Source: Gilliamella apicola
GTDB taxonomy: Bacteria; Pseudomonadota; Gammaproteobacteria; Enterobacterales; Orbaceae
NCBI RefSeq assembly: GCF_003202915.1
Contig: NZ_QGLP01000003.1
Coordinates: 186,001 to 250,000 of the forward strand
Reading direction: 5' to 3'
Length of the DNA stretch: 64,000 bases
The notes below the pieces were generated by a model that had not been told where the DNA came from, searched no databases, and saw only the letters and a list, made by a program, of their open reading frames with translations. Below, one piece after another: positions 33,133-42,447 of this stretch (position 1 is its first letter; every line of letters starts with the position of its first letter). The translations under genes and the position numbers were made by a program.

Positions 33133-35795
33133 AAAATTTAAACGAACAACTTCCTCAGTCTTGGGAACAGGTTTATCAGGCATCAGCACAGGCAATTGAG
33201 TGGGTGCAACAAACCCGAGATTCATCAAAGCGTTTGAATAGTGAGGCTGATAATTTAATTCTTGATCTACGTCGGTTGCGTAATAGCGCTAAACGATTAG
33301 GAGATGTGGCAACTAAATCGGTTGCAGTAGGCTTTTTTGGATTATCGCAAGCTGGTAAGTCGTATCTTATCTCAGCGTTAGCCGCAGGTGAGAATGGTAA
33401 ACTTGAAACCGTGGTTGATAATCAAACTTTAGATTTTATTGATCACGTTAACCCCGTTGGCGGTGGTAAAGAAGCAACAGGGCTCGTGACCCGATTTAGC
33501 CGAACAGCTAAAGGTGGCATTGCTAACTATCCACTAGAACTAAAACTCTTTCAAGAAATCGAAATTGTTAAAATTCTAATTAATGCCTATTTTAAAGATT
33601 TTGATCAACAAAAAGTGGTGAATAAGATTGAGTTTTCGGAATTAAATCAACTTATTGCCCGTGCTGAAAGTAAAAAACAAGCCGATTATACTGGTGGTAT
33701 AACTGAAGATGATATCGTTGATCTTTATGATTATTTATCGGAAAACTTTGGTAATTCACTGGAAGGATTAAAAGGCGGATACTGGGAAAAAGCAGTATCT
33801 TTACTACCTTATCTTGCTACTGTTGATCGCGGTATATTATTTTCTGTTTTGTGGGGAGGTATTAATGAACTCACCGCAATTTATGTGCAATTAGCCACAA
33901 CTTTGTCAAGCTTAAATCATGTTAATACAGTTTATGCACCACTTTCAGTATTAGTGAAGGAAAATGATGGTAAAAAGTCACAGATTGATAGCATCATGAA
34001 TGTGGATATGCTTGAAAGGTTAAATACTGAAAAGGATTCATCGGTATCGGTTACCCCTGTAAACGGTGTGCCAACCTCAATATCATTAGCTCAATTGGCT
34101 TTTTTAACAGCAGAATTAATCTTCCCATTAGTAAATCAAACTCGCGTTCCTACTTTTGAGAAGGTCGATCTGCTTGATTTTCCAGGATATCGTGGTCGAT
34201 TAAATTTAATTTCTATCTCTGATGTTAAAGAAGGTAATCCGATTGCTCAGCTGTTATTGCGAGGAAAAGTCGCTTATCTATTTGAAAAATACACCGATAG
34301 CCAAGAGATGAATGTTCTTGTTGTTTGTACTCCATCCGATAAACAGTCTGATGTGAATGACGTTGGCCCAGTGTTAGAACGTTGGATTGATAAAACACAA
34401 GGTGAAACTGCAGAAAAGAGAGCTACCAAAAAAGCGGGATTGCTGTGGGCGATCACCATGTTTGATAAACGAATCGGAGCATCGTTGCATCAATCAGAAG
34501 ATAACCTGAGCAATACGTGGGGTAAAGGTGGTTTATTACAGCAAACTATTTTAGAGCGATTTGGTAGTTATGATTGGTTATCCAATTGGTCAAATAATGG
34601 TAAATTTAATAACGTATTTTTGGTGCGTAAACCAGGATTTGATGTACCGTTTTTAAATGTCGATGCTAAGGCAAACCTTGAATTATCTTACAATGATAAT
34701 TATCAACAAGAAATGTCAGTGTTGAAAAAGACATTTGTTGAAAATTCCGATATCAAAGAGTATGTCAATACTCCAGATCAGGCTTGGGATGCGATGTTGA
34801 AATTAAATGATGGTGGGATAGGTCGAATAAGCCAGTATTTAGAACAAGTCGCGATAACGGAAGTTAAGCAACAACGGATTGTTGAGCAACTTAATGAGAA
34901 AATCGATTATATTATCAATATGCGTTTTGATACATGGTATCAAGCCGGTAGTGATGAAGAACTTGGTAAGAAAAAACAAGTTATTAGTGGCGTTGTTAAA
35001 GAACTACAAGGAAAAGCGTTATTATTAGGTGAATTACTGAAAGTTTTAGAGTTACCAGATCAAACTATTCGGGCGCTTTATCATTCTAGCCATTTGAGTA
35101 ATGATGCTAGCAATAGTGATGAGGTAGTAGATAACTCATCAAACGATTTTGGTTTAAATACTGAATTTGAACTTTTTCCTGATTCAAGCTCGCCTTTAGA
35201 ACCTAAAGTGGCAGCTACCTTACCTACTGAATCAAAATTTGCTAAAAATGTATTTACCGCATGGCTGGAACATTTAAGAAATATTGTATTAGATAAGCAT
35301 ATTTTACAATTTTTTGGACTCGAACAAAAATCACTCTCCTTTATTGTTGAAGAACTGATTACTGCCGCCAATCGTTTAAAAATTGAAGCAAGTTTAACTC
35401 AGAAAATTTTAGATAATGAAAATACCGGTAGTAAACGCGATGATCTTGAGTCTCGACAAATTAGCTCAATTCATCTGTTGTTGACCGACTTTATTGCATG
35501 GCTTGGTTTTATCTCTGGGCAAGCAAGTGAGATTCCTGCAAGCCGAGTTAATCAAGGTAAGCCAATATTTTCTTCACCTGTGAATGATTTCTCAAATCAA
35601 TTATCACATCCACTCCCGGTGCTTGATGATAAGACTAAAAGTTATTCTCAATTTGCAATATTTGATTGGTTTATTGCATTTGCTATGCTTGCTCAAGAAA
35701 ATGTTGGTCATCATGCTGGTCGTGAAATAAGTCAAGAACAAAACGCTCGACTTGGAGAGGTTTTAACGGTATTTAAGCAATCAAAAATAGAATAA
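33129..35795 (+). CDS. srfC: SrfC-like dynamin-related GTPase
   Basis: Third srf gene, 888 residues. The N-terminal GTPase region has a P-loop GLSQAGKS at 71-78, preceded by VAVGFF, and a DxxG switch in VDLLDFPGYRGR (near residue 350). The spacing between G1 and G3 is very large (about 275 residues), with an insert. Long helical regions dominate the C-terminal half. No membrane-spanning helix is evident. By family it is annotated as a putative virulence effector; the dynamin relation is an inference from P-loop context and helical architecture. A 132-nt gap with a hairpin follows before the next gene. Confidence 0.75.
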   Translation: MKNLNEQLPQSWEQVYQASAQAIEWVQQTRDSSKRLNSEADNLILDLRRLRNSAKRLGDVATKSVAVGFFGLSQAGKSYLISALAAGENGKLETVVDNQTLDFIDHVNPVGGGKEATGLVTRFSRTAKGGIANYPLELKLFQEIEIVKILINAYFKDFDQQKVVNKIEFSELNQLIARAESKKQADYTGGITEDDIVDLYDYLSENFGNSLEGLKGGYWEKAVSLLPYLATVDRGILFSVLWGGINELTAIYVQLATTLSSLNHVNTVYAPLSVLVKENDGKKSQIDSIMNVDMLERLNTEKDSSVSVTPVNGVPTSISLAQLAFLTAELIFPLVNQTRVPTFEKVDLLDFPGYRGRLNLISISDVKEGNPIAQLLLRGKVAYLFEKYTDSQEMNVLVVCTPSDKQSDVNDVGPVLERWIDKTQGETAEKRATKKAGLLWAITMFDKRIGASLHQSEDNLSNTWGKGGLLQQTILERFGSYDWLSNWSNNGKFNNVFLVRKPGFDVPFLNVDAKANLELSYNDNYQQEMSVLKKTFVENSDIKEYVNTPDQAWDAMLKLNDGGIGRISQYLEQVAITEVKQQRIVEQLNEKIDYIINMRFDTWYQAGSDEELGKKKQVISGVVKELQGKALLLGELLKVLELPDQTIRALYHSSHLSNDASNSDEVVDNSSNDFGLNTEFELFPDSSSPLEPKVAATLPTESKFAKNVFTAWLEHLRNIVLDKHILQFFGLEQKSLSFIVEELITAANRLKIEASLTQKILDNENTGSKRDDLESRQISSIHLLLTDFIAWLGFISGQASEIPASRVNQGKPIFSSPVNDFSNQLSHPLPVLDDKTKSYSQFAIFDWFIAFAMLAQENVGHHAGREISQEQNARLGEVLTVFKQSKIE

Positions 35796-35845
35796 TGGCT
35801 TGTCAATAGAGTAAATGGACAACCATTAATAGTATTAATAAAAAT

Positions 35846-35866
35846 AAGGTAGCATAACGCTACCTT
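35846..35866 (+). other. Intercistronic hairpin after srfC
   Basis: Perfect 8-bp stem AAGGTAGC (35846-35853) and GCTACCTT (35859-35866) with a 5-nt loop, in the only sizeable gap of the cluster. No T run follows, so it is more likely an RNA-processing, pausing or stabilising element than a full terminator. Confidence 0.45.
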
Positions 35867-35927
35867 ACATTATGTAACATTTATCAACGTATATTGATAA
35901 AATCACAATGGTGAAATAGAGGATATC

Positions 35928-36953
35928 ATGGCATTAAGAATCGAATTAGAAGGCTATAAACCAGGTATTGCTAAATTTTTAGCACAAAAATGGAGTGGTA
36001 GTGCTGATATTGATATACTTATTCAACGTAATCAGGATGGCTATTATTTATTAGGTCTCAATCAATGGGGACCGGAAAAGCATTGGCATACATTAACTAA
36101 TCTGTCAGTAGATAATCAACAATTAAGTGGTCTAGTTGAGGAGTGGTTAGTTGATTCCTTAATAATTCAAGGAACACAGGTTAGATTCCTTATTGAAATT
36201 CGCGATAGACAGAATGACAACAATAAAGACCGAGGTGTGGTAAATATTGCGGATAATGTATTCCCTTCAGCTGCTTTAAATACCGAAACTGTACCTGATG
36301 AAATTGAACAAAATAGATCACAGCCAGCTCAAGAGGCTGCTAATCTTAATACACCTGATGACTCTAAATCTCCAGAACCAGAAGAAGCGACACTTGACGC
36401 AGAAAATCAGCCTGAAATTGACAAAGAAGCTGCGCCAGAACCAGTAATTGCCCAAGAAGTGGTTTCGATTCCAGAACCAACTAAATCAAAAAGCAAATCG
36501 GGGACATTTATCCTAATTTTGGTAATATTGCTGATTTTAGCTGGAATTGGTGGCGCTGTATGGTACTTCTTATTCTCTAAAGATAACAATCCGCTTATTA
36601 CGACAACACAAACCAATAGCCAATGTAATGTAAGCAATGCAACCAGTGATGATTTATCTTTTATTCAACAATGTTTACAGTCGAAACCTGACACAGATGC
36701 GTTAATTGAGGTAATAAATCAAGCAAAACAGGTTAATAAATGTGATATTGCTCAGCGTTTATATGCAAATCAATCTATGTTGAATGCTAAAATAGCCTTG
36801 CTTTATGCTAAAGAGTACGATGAAAAATTTTATCAAGATAATCGGTGTTTTAAAGTTGATAAAGGAACCGCTATTTATTGGTATGAAACATCATTAAACA
36901 ATGACCCTAATAATGCTTTAGCTAAAGAACGTTTGGTTGAATTGCAAAAATAA
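35928..36953 (+). CDS. Single-pass membrane protein of the srf cluster
   Basis: I do not recognise a named family. The 341-residue protein has a cytoplasmic N-terminal domain (about 1-92, with FLAQKWSGSADIDILIQRNQDGYYLLGLNQWGP). An acidic Pro/Glu-rich linker (about 115-185) leads to one membrane helix at about 193-216. The periplasmic C-terminal domain (about 220-341) carries cysteines and TPR/Sel1-like wording near the end (GTAIYWYETSLNNDPNNALAKERL). The layout mirrors SrfA: cytoplasmic head, linker, helix, periplasmic end. It is separated from the next gene by 12 nt and is clearly part of the unit. It may couple cytoplasmic SrfB/C to periplasmic components. Confidence 0.65.
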   Translation: MALRIELEGYKPGIAKFLAQKWSGSADIDILIQRNQDGYYLLGLNQWGPEKHWHTLTNLSVDNQQLSGLVEEWLVDSLIIQGTQVRFLIEIRDRQNDNNKDRGVVNIADNVFPSAALNTETVPDEIEQNRSQPAQEAANLNTPDDSKSPEPEEATLDAENQPEIDKEAAPEPVIAQEVVSIPEPTKSKSKSGTFILILVILLILAGIGGAVWYFLFSKDNNPLITTTQTNSQCNVSNATSDDLSFIQQCLQSKPDTDALIEVINQAKQVNKCDIAQRLYANQSMLNAKIALLYAKEYDEKFYQDNRCFKVDKGTAIYWYETSLNNDPNNALAKERLVELQK

Positions 36954-36965
36954 AAAGGTGTGGGT

Positions 36966-38936
36966 ATGAAAAAAACAGTACTGTCAACATTGCTTATTGG
37001 ATTTAGCCTTACTTGCTTACCTTTGGTTAGTTCGGCTTTAGAGCCATTAAAGCAAGCGGGAAAAACAACACTTTACCAACGAGTTCTTAGCACGCCGAAT
37101 TGTGAGCTGAAAAAGAATATTAATGATGCCACTGGTCAAGCTGTACCAGCTTTTTCTCGTTATTATGTTTATGAACGTAAAAATGAAAGTAATCAAGAGT
37201 GGTTGAATGTGGGGCCGGATTCTTATGGTAAAACGGTTGGTTGGATTAACAATTCATGTGCGATTGCTTGGAATATGCAGTTGACTTTAGTGTTCACTAA
37301 TCCCGTTGATCGTGATCCTCTGTTATTTTTTAAAGATAAAACCTCGTTATCTTCAATTGTTGATGCAGATAAACCGGAAACTTTATTAAAACCGATTCGA
37401 GATGCGTTAAAAGAGAATAAACCTTCTGCGCAAATTTTGGCACAAGAACCGAAGGAATTTGTTGATTTCAAAAGTAATTTTTATTTATTACCGATTTTAC
37501 AAGGTGAAGAGGTAATGAATGGCCAAGGTTTTTACGAACGGATTCTAGAGGTTGCTTCGGTTAGTAAGCAACAGACTATTATTAACAAAAATAACCAACC
37601 ATCAACTTCATCTTCATCTACTGATGACAATACTAATCAAGTCGCTCCGTTTAAGGCGGCAATTGTATTTGTTATTGATTCAACTATCTCTATGGATCCT
37701 TATATTTCCAGAACAAAAGAGGCGATTGAACGGGTTTATCAGCGTATTGAAAAAGAGCATTTACAAGATCAAGTTAAATTTGGTTTGGTCTCCTTTCGCT
37801 CAAGCTTAAAAGCGTCGGATAAATTGGAATTTGTCAGTAAAGTGTTTGCCGATCCTAATCAAGTCAAAAATAAAGATGAGTTCAAAAAACTTAGTGCCTC
37901 ACTAAAACAAGCCTCTGTCTCAACCGCTTATTATGCTGAAGATTCTTATGCGGGCGTTGCACAAGCATTGAATGATATTAATTGGAATAGTTTCGGTGCT
38001 CGTTATATGATTTTAATCACTGATGCTAGCGCTATTCCTGGTGATGATAAACTCTCAAGCACTGGTATGGATGCGGCCCAATTGCGACTGGAAGCACAAC
38101 ATAAAGGTGTCGCAATTTATGCGCTACATTTAAAAACACCTAGTGGAGAAAAAGATCATCAGGTGGCAGCAAGCCAATATTCTGATCTGACTTATAACGA
38201 TTTTATTCATAAATCACTCTATTATCCTGTTGATGCTGGCGATGTGAATGAGTTTGGTAAAAAAGTTGATTTATTAGCCCAAGCATTATCCGAGCAGGTT
38301 AAATTAGCCTATAAAGGCGAATCTTCTGTTGGCAATGCGCTTAATGCTAAAGATGATAATAACTCTAATATGTTAAATGATGCTTTACTACTAAGTAAAG
38401 CAATGCAGCTAGCTTATTTAGGTGATACCAAAGGAACTAAAGCGCCGTCAGTGTTTAAAGCATGGATTGCGGATAAAGACTTTATCAAACCGACTATACC
38501 AACCGCTGAACCGCGAATTTTATTAACTAAATCACAATTAAGTGATTTAAGCGATATTGTGACTAAAATCGCTAATGCTGCTAACGATGGCTTGATTTCT
38601 GCTGATGATATGTTTTCACAATTACGTTCAGTTGCTGCCGCGATGGGGCAAGATCCAAGCAAATTAAAATCCGATTCTGTCACCAAAATTGCTGATTTAG
38701 GTTTACTGGGTGAATATTTAGATAATATTCCCTATAAAAGTGATGTAACTGGTCTGGATCAAGAAACATGGAAAAGCATGAGTGGAATTGAACAAGAAAA
38801 ATTCATCCGTAATTTAAATAGTAAAGTACGATATTATCAAAAATGTAACGCTGATGTTGATCGTTGGATCTCATTATCTGAAGGTAGTGACCCTCGAGAA
38901 AATGTTTATCCTATACCATTAGAAATGTTGCCATAA
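36966..38936 (+). CDS. Secreted SH3-like/vWA protein resembling the PpkA C-terminus
   Basis: Periplasmic or secreted protein of 656 residues. The start is the ATG at 36966, giving a clear signal peptide MKKTVLSTLLIGFSLTCLPL ending near VSSA. The mature N-terminus (TLYQRVLSTPNCELKK, then AFSRYYVYERK, WLNVGPDSYGKTVGWIN and LTLVFTNP) resembles the region before the vWA domain in the C-terminal part of the type VI secretion kinase PpkA. A vWA domain spans about 230-440 with a MIDAS-like DSTISM (a DxTxS variant of DxSxS) and LITDASAIPGDD. A helical C-terminus follows. No kinase domain is present. It lies immediately before tagT- and tagS-like genes, which is also the neighbourhood of ppkA in Pseudomonas aeruginosa. 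The PpkA relation is from memory of the family pattern. Confidence 0.68.
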   Translation: MKKTVLSTLLIGFSLTCLPLVSSALEPLKQAGKTTLYQRVLSTPNCELKKNINDATGQAVPAFSRYYVYERKNESNQEWLNVGPDSYGKTVGWINNSCAIAWNMQLTLVFTNPVDRDPLLFFKDKTSLSSIVDADKPETLLKPIRDALKENKPSAQILAQEPKEFVDFKSNFYLLPILQGEEVMNGQGFYERILEVASVSKQQTIINKNNQPSTSSSSTDDNTNQVAPFKAAIVFVIDSTISMDPYISRTKEAIERVYQRIEKEHLQDQVKFGLVSFRSSLKASDKLEFVSKVFADPNQVKNKDEFKKLSASLKQASVSTAYYAEDSYAGVAQALNDINWNSFGARYMILITDASAIPGDDKLSSTGMDAAQLRLEAQHKGVAIYALHLKTPSGEKDHQVAASQYSDLTYNDFIHKSLYYPVDAGDVNEFGKKVDLLAQALSEQVKLAYKGESSVGNALNAKDDNNSNMLNDALLLSKAMQLAYLGDTKGTKAPSVFKAWIADKDFIKPTIPTAEPRILLTKSQLSDLSDIVTKIANAANDGLISADDMFSQLRSVAAAMGQDPSKLKSDSVTKIADLGLLGEYLDNIPYKSDVTGLDQETWKSMSGIEQEKFIRNLNSKVRYYQKCNADVDRWISLSEGSDPRENVYPIPLEMLP

Positions 38937-38939
38937 AAT

Positions 38940-39644
38940 ATGTTAACTATAAATAATTTGGTGATTTCTAGACCGATAGGTAAATCTTTTTTTAGGGTTT
39001 GTTTACCAGAACTTTTGGTGAAAGCCGGGCAAGTGGTTGTTATTAAGGGTGATAGTGGTTGCGGTAAAAGTACTTTACTTGAAATGATAGGCTTGATTCT
39101 TAAGCCAGATGAAGTCACTCGTTATGATCTGATGGTTGATAATCAAACTTATGATATTGCTAATGTGATTAATCAAAACAATATCAACCAATTGGCCAAT
39201 ATTCGAGCGCAATATTTGGGATTTATGTTACAAACGGGTGGATTGTTGCCGTTTTTAAATATTAAGAATAATATTTTATTATCAGCTAAATTATTACAAA
39301 AAAATATCGATTCCCAACGATTTGATTATTTAGTCAATAAACTTAATATTGCTCATTTATTAAATAAATACCCAAAACAGCTCTCAATAGGGGAAAGACA
39401 ACGAGCATCTTTCATACGCTCGATTATTCATAAACCTGCGTTACTGTTAGCCGACGAACCAACCTCTGCGCTTGATCCTTATAATGCTAATTTGTTATTT
39501 GATTTAATCATAGAACAAGCTCAACAAGATAATATTGCCGCGATGATTGTCACTCATGATTGGCAACGCATTGAAAGTAAAGGGTTGTTCACGTTATCGG
39601 CAAAATTAACTTCAACCCAGTCATCAGAATTTTTACCGTTATAG
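38940..39644 (+). CDS. ABC transporter ATP-binding protein (LolD/TagT-like)
   Basis: Cytoplasmic ATPase of 234 residues, MacB/LolD class. The Walker A is GDSGCGKST at 37-45, the signature LSIGERQRA near 153, the Walker B LLLADEPTSALD near 172 and the switch His is in MIVTHDW. It starts 3 nt after the vWA gene and is followed 15 nt later by the FtsX-type permease, its obvious partner. With the FGE-like periplasmic gene next, the set matches TagT-TagS-TagR of the type VI secretion threonine-phosphorylation pathway. A plain lipoprotein-sorting role is the alternative. Confidence 0.82.
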   Translation: MLTINNLVISRPIGKSFFRVCLPELLVKAGQVVVIKGDSGCGKSTLLEMIGLILKPDEVTRYDLMVDNQTYDIANVINQNNINQLANIRAQYLGFMLQTGGLLPFLNIKNNILLSAKLLQKNIDSQRFDYLVNKLNIAHLLNKYPKQLSIGERQRASFIRSIIHKPALLLADEPTSALDPYNANLLFDLIIEQAQQDNIAAMIVTHDWQRIESKGLFTLSAKLTSTQSSEFLPL

Positions 39645-39659
39645 AGTAAGGTATAAGAG

Positions 39660-40883
39660 ATGGATAAAGTAACAGCAAAATGGGGATTAATTACTCGATT
39701 ATCATTGGCAGATTTATGCTATGACAAGAAAGTATCATTTTGTATAATCGCCGCGGTAATATCGGTTATTACCCCTTTGTTGCTATTGTTTAGTTTAAAG
39801 TATGGTGTTGTTGCTCAACTGCGTCATCAATTACTTAATGATCCACAAAATTTAGAAGTAAAAATTGTCGGTAATTTACAATTTGATCAACAAATGTTGG
39901 ATTGGATTAAAAATCAGCCGGAAACCGCATTTGTTATTCCTCTTACTCGTTCCTTAAACACCCAAGCTGATATGCTTAAAGATTCAGGACATTTTGTTAA
40001 TAATGCTGAAGTTATTCCCACTTCAAAAGGTGATCCTATAACCAAAGATATGTCATTAATAAACCAAAAAAATCAAGTTTTATTGAGTTCATTAGCAGCT
40101 GAAAAAATGCAAATAAAAACCGGTAGCCGCATCAAGATGGTTATCACTAGGCAATTAGATGGCAAGCTGGAAAAAGGGATAACAGAATTAGAGGTTATTG
40201 GCATTATTCCTGAAGTTTATTATAGTCGAGCTGCTGGTTTTATCAGTTTAGACCTTTTGATTGAAATGGAACATTTCTATGATGGTTATCAAAGTGAAAC
40301 TTTTCCAACTGGAACAGGTTTAACTAATTCTACCTATCCGGATTCATTTGCTAGAGCTCGAATTTATGCTAAATCTCTGGATGATGTTGCCCCCTTAGCC
40401 TTAAAGTTACGAGAGAAAAATATTGAAACTCGCACACAAGCAATGGCGATTGAAAATATGCAAGCTATTGATAGAGTACTGAGTTTTATTTTCGGCGTGA
40501 TTGCCATTACGGCAATTTTTGGTTGTATATTATCCTTTAGTGGTTCATTCTTATCTAATATTGAGCGGAAACGCAAAGATATTGCTTTTATGCGGCTTAT
40601 TGGATTTAAGTCTAAGGAAGTGATGGTTTATTTGCTTACTCAAGCGATGGCATTAAGTTGTTTAGCTTTTCTCGTTTCATGCCTACTTTTTTTATTAGGT
40701 AATTGTGCATTTAATCTGGTTTTAGGTAAAAATTTAGTTTCACAACCAATTGTTAGTCAATTACAATTTTATCATTTTATTATCGCATTTATATTAACCT
40801 TATTTATATCATTTGTTGTTGTTGCGATAGGAGGACGAGGTGCTGTCAAAATTCAACCCGCAGAAAGCTTACGTGAAGCGTAA
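39660..40883 (+). CDS. FtsX/LolE-type ABC permease (TagS-like)
   Basis: Inner-membrane permease of 407 residues with the MacB/FtsX layout. One helix near 25-48 (VSFCIIAAVISVITPLLLLFSL) is followed by a large periplasmic domain. Three C-terminal helices lie at about 276-298, 322-348 and 366-392, with the conserved juxtamembrane stretch RKRKDIAFMRLIGFKSKEV between them. Such transporters act as mechanotransducers across the inner membrane and often do not move substrate through a channel. The 3' end overlaps the next gene by 44 nt. Confidence 0.8.
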   Translation: MDKVTAKWGLITRLSLADLCYDKKVSFCIIAAVISVITPLLLLFSLKYGVVAQLRHQLLNDPQNLEVKIVGNLQFDQQMLDWIKNQPETAFVIPLTRSLNTQADMLKDSGHFVNNAEVIPTSKGDPITKDMSLINQKNQVLLSSLAAEKMQIKTGSRIKMVITRQLDGKLEKGITELEVIGIIPEVYYSRAAGFISLDLLIEMEHFYDGYQSETFPTGTGLTNSTYPDSFARARIYAKSLDDVAPLALKLREKNIETRTQAMAIENMQAIDRVLSFIFGVIAITAIFGCILSFSGSFLSNIERKRKDIAFMRLIGFKSKEVMVYLLTQAMALSCLAFLVSCLLFLLGNCAFNLVLGKNLVSQPIVSQLQFYHFIIAFILTLFISFVVVAIGGRGAVKIQPAESLREA

Positions 40884-42447
40884 TAGTCGATCTGCTCTCT
40901 GGCTAATTGTGCTTGGTTTAATTCCTGGTTTAAGTCATGCAGAACCATGGGATAGTAAATTTTATAATCCAAAACCGGCAAATGATGACGTAATTTTACC
41001 CATGCCATGCGAAGGCAGTTTGGTGATGAAAAAGGTCTTTACTCCAACACGTAAACCACTCGATGATGTTAAGATTGTTTTAGGTAGTAATAATAAAGAA
41101 CTTGGTTTCGCCGAGTATGCCACCCCTAATTATATATCGGGCAGTTTTTCAGATGCTGGGAAAGAGAGATATTATCTGATTGGTAAATATGAAATTACTG
41201 TACTTCAATATCAAGCCGTTATGAATGATAAGTGTCCAACGGCTAAAGCAAATCTGGCTTTTCCAATCACTGATATTAGTTGGTTTGATGCTGTCGCTTT
41301 TACTGATAAATATAATCAATGGCTACTCAAGCAAACAAAAGTTAAATCAAATGATTTACCTAAAGGCTATGTTCGCTTACCGAATAATAATGAGTGGGAA
41401 TATGCCGCCCGAGGTGGCTCGAAAGTTACCGAATCAGAATTTCGTGAATTAAGATTTCCTAAGAAAAATAATTTAGAAAATTATGCCTGGTTTTCTGGCG
41501 CAAAATCTGCAAATGGTAAATTACAGCTTATTGGACGATTAGAAGCAAATCCTCTCGATATTTATGATATTTTAGGAAACGCTAGTGAAATGATGTTTGA
41601 TTCATTTAGGATGAATAAGCTTGATCGCTATCATGGTCAACAAGGCGGTATAATCGTTCGTGGTGGTAGCTATTTAACACCTGAATCATCAATGACAACA
41701 GCGTTTAGAACCGAAAAACCCTATTATGATGGGCAAAGTGTTTATAAAAGCAAAGATGTTGGTTTTCGCTTAGTTTATACCAGTGAAGTTATCCAGTCGA
41801 ATGATCTGGTAAAACAGTTGGATAAAGAGTGGCAGGAGTTGGGTAATGAAGCGGGTGTGTCGAAAAACGATAATGTTGTTAGTGAACTTGAGAAAATCAC
41901 CCAACAAATAGATGATGAAAAAACCAAGAAAGAATTGAACCAACTTAATGCGCTTTTACGCAGTGCTAATCAAGCCCGAGATGAGCAAAGAGATCGTTCC
42001 ATCCAATCTGCTTTACAATTAGGTGCTTTTTTATGTGCTAATGTATCCGATTTGAACGGTAAATTTGAATACAATAACAATTTGTATCAAACCATGAGTC
42101 AAGAAATCTGTGATCCAGATGAATCGGATTCTTTAGATGATGAAAATATGTGTTCTAAAGCAAAACTCACTAATTTAAAAAATGTTCTCGATGAATCTAA
42201 ATCGGCGCGTGATTTTATATTAAAATATTATTCGGATACGATTGTAAATACGGCAACAAATTATGAAAAGGAAACGATTAATCAGCAATCTAAACCTACG
42301 CTATTTATTTTAGAAAATAGTGGTAAAGCAAATATGAGTGATTATTTAAAACTCTATTTCAAACATATAAATCAATATATTGAATCAGGGAAGATAGAAC
42401 GTAATCTTTGGCTTGAAACATGTAATGAAATAAAAGGAAAAAAATAA
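40840..42447 (+). CDS. Periplasmic FGE-like protein lacking catalytic cysteines (TagR-like)
   Basis: Exported protein of 535 residues. The GTG at 40840 has an AGGAGG six nt upstream, inside the permease gene, and gives a signal peptide ending SHA before EPWD. A formylglycine-generating-enzyme fold spans about 105-313: IGKYEITVLQYQAVM, ITDISWFDAVAFTDKYN, VRLPNNNEWEYAARGG, IYDILGNASEM and VRGGSYLTPESSM ending GFRLVY. Active FGE needs two cysteines after RGGSW; this stretch has none, so the fold is probably a binding module. A helical region (about 320-535) with several Cys follows. TagR of Pseudomonas has an FGE-like fold and promotes PpkA signalling; the gene order here supports that comparison. 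Confidence 0.78.
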   Translation: MLSKFNPQKAYVKRNSRSALWLIVLGLIPGLSHAEPWDSKFYNPKPANDDVILPMPCEGSLVMKKVFTPTRKPLDDVKIVLGSNNKELGFAEYATPNYISGSFSDAGKERYYLIGKYEITVLQYQAVMNDKCPTAKANLAFPITDISWFDAVAFTDKYNQWLLKQTKVKSNDLPKGYVRLPNNNEWEYAARGGSKVTESEFRELRFPKKNNLENYAWFSGAKSANGKLQLIGRLEANPLDIYDILGNASEMMFDSFRMNKLDRYHGQQGGIIVRGGSYLTPESSMTTAFRTEKPYYDGQSVYKSKDVGFRLVYTSEVIQSNDLVKQLDKEWQELGNEAGVSKNDNVVSELEKITQQIDDEKTKKELNQLNALLRSANQARDEQRDRSIQSALQLGAFLCANVSDLNGKFEYNNNLYQTMSQEICDPDESDSLDDENMCSKAKLTNLKNVLDESKSARDFILKYYSDTIVNTATNYEKETINQQSKPTLFILENSGKANMSDYLKLYFKHINQYIESGKIERNLWLETCNEIKGKK

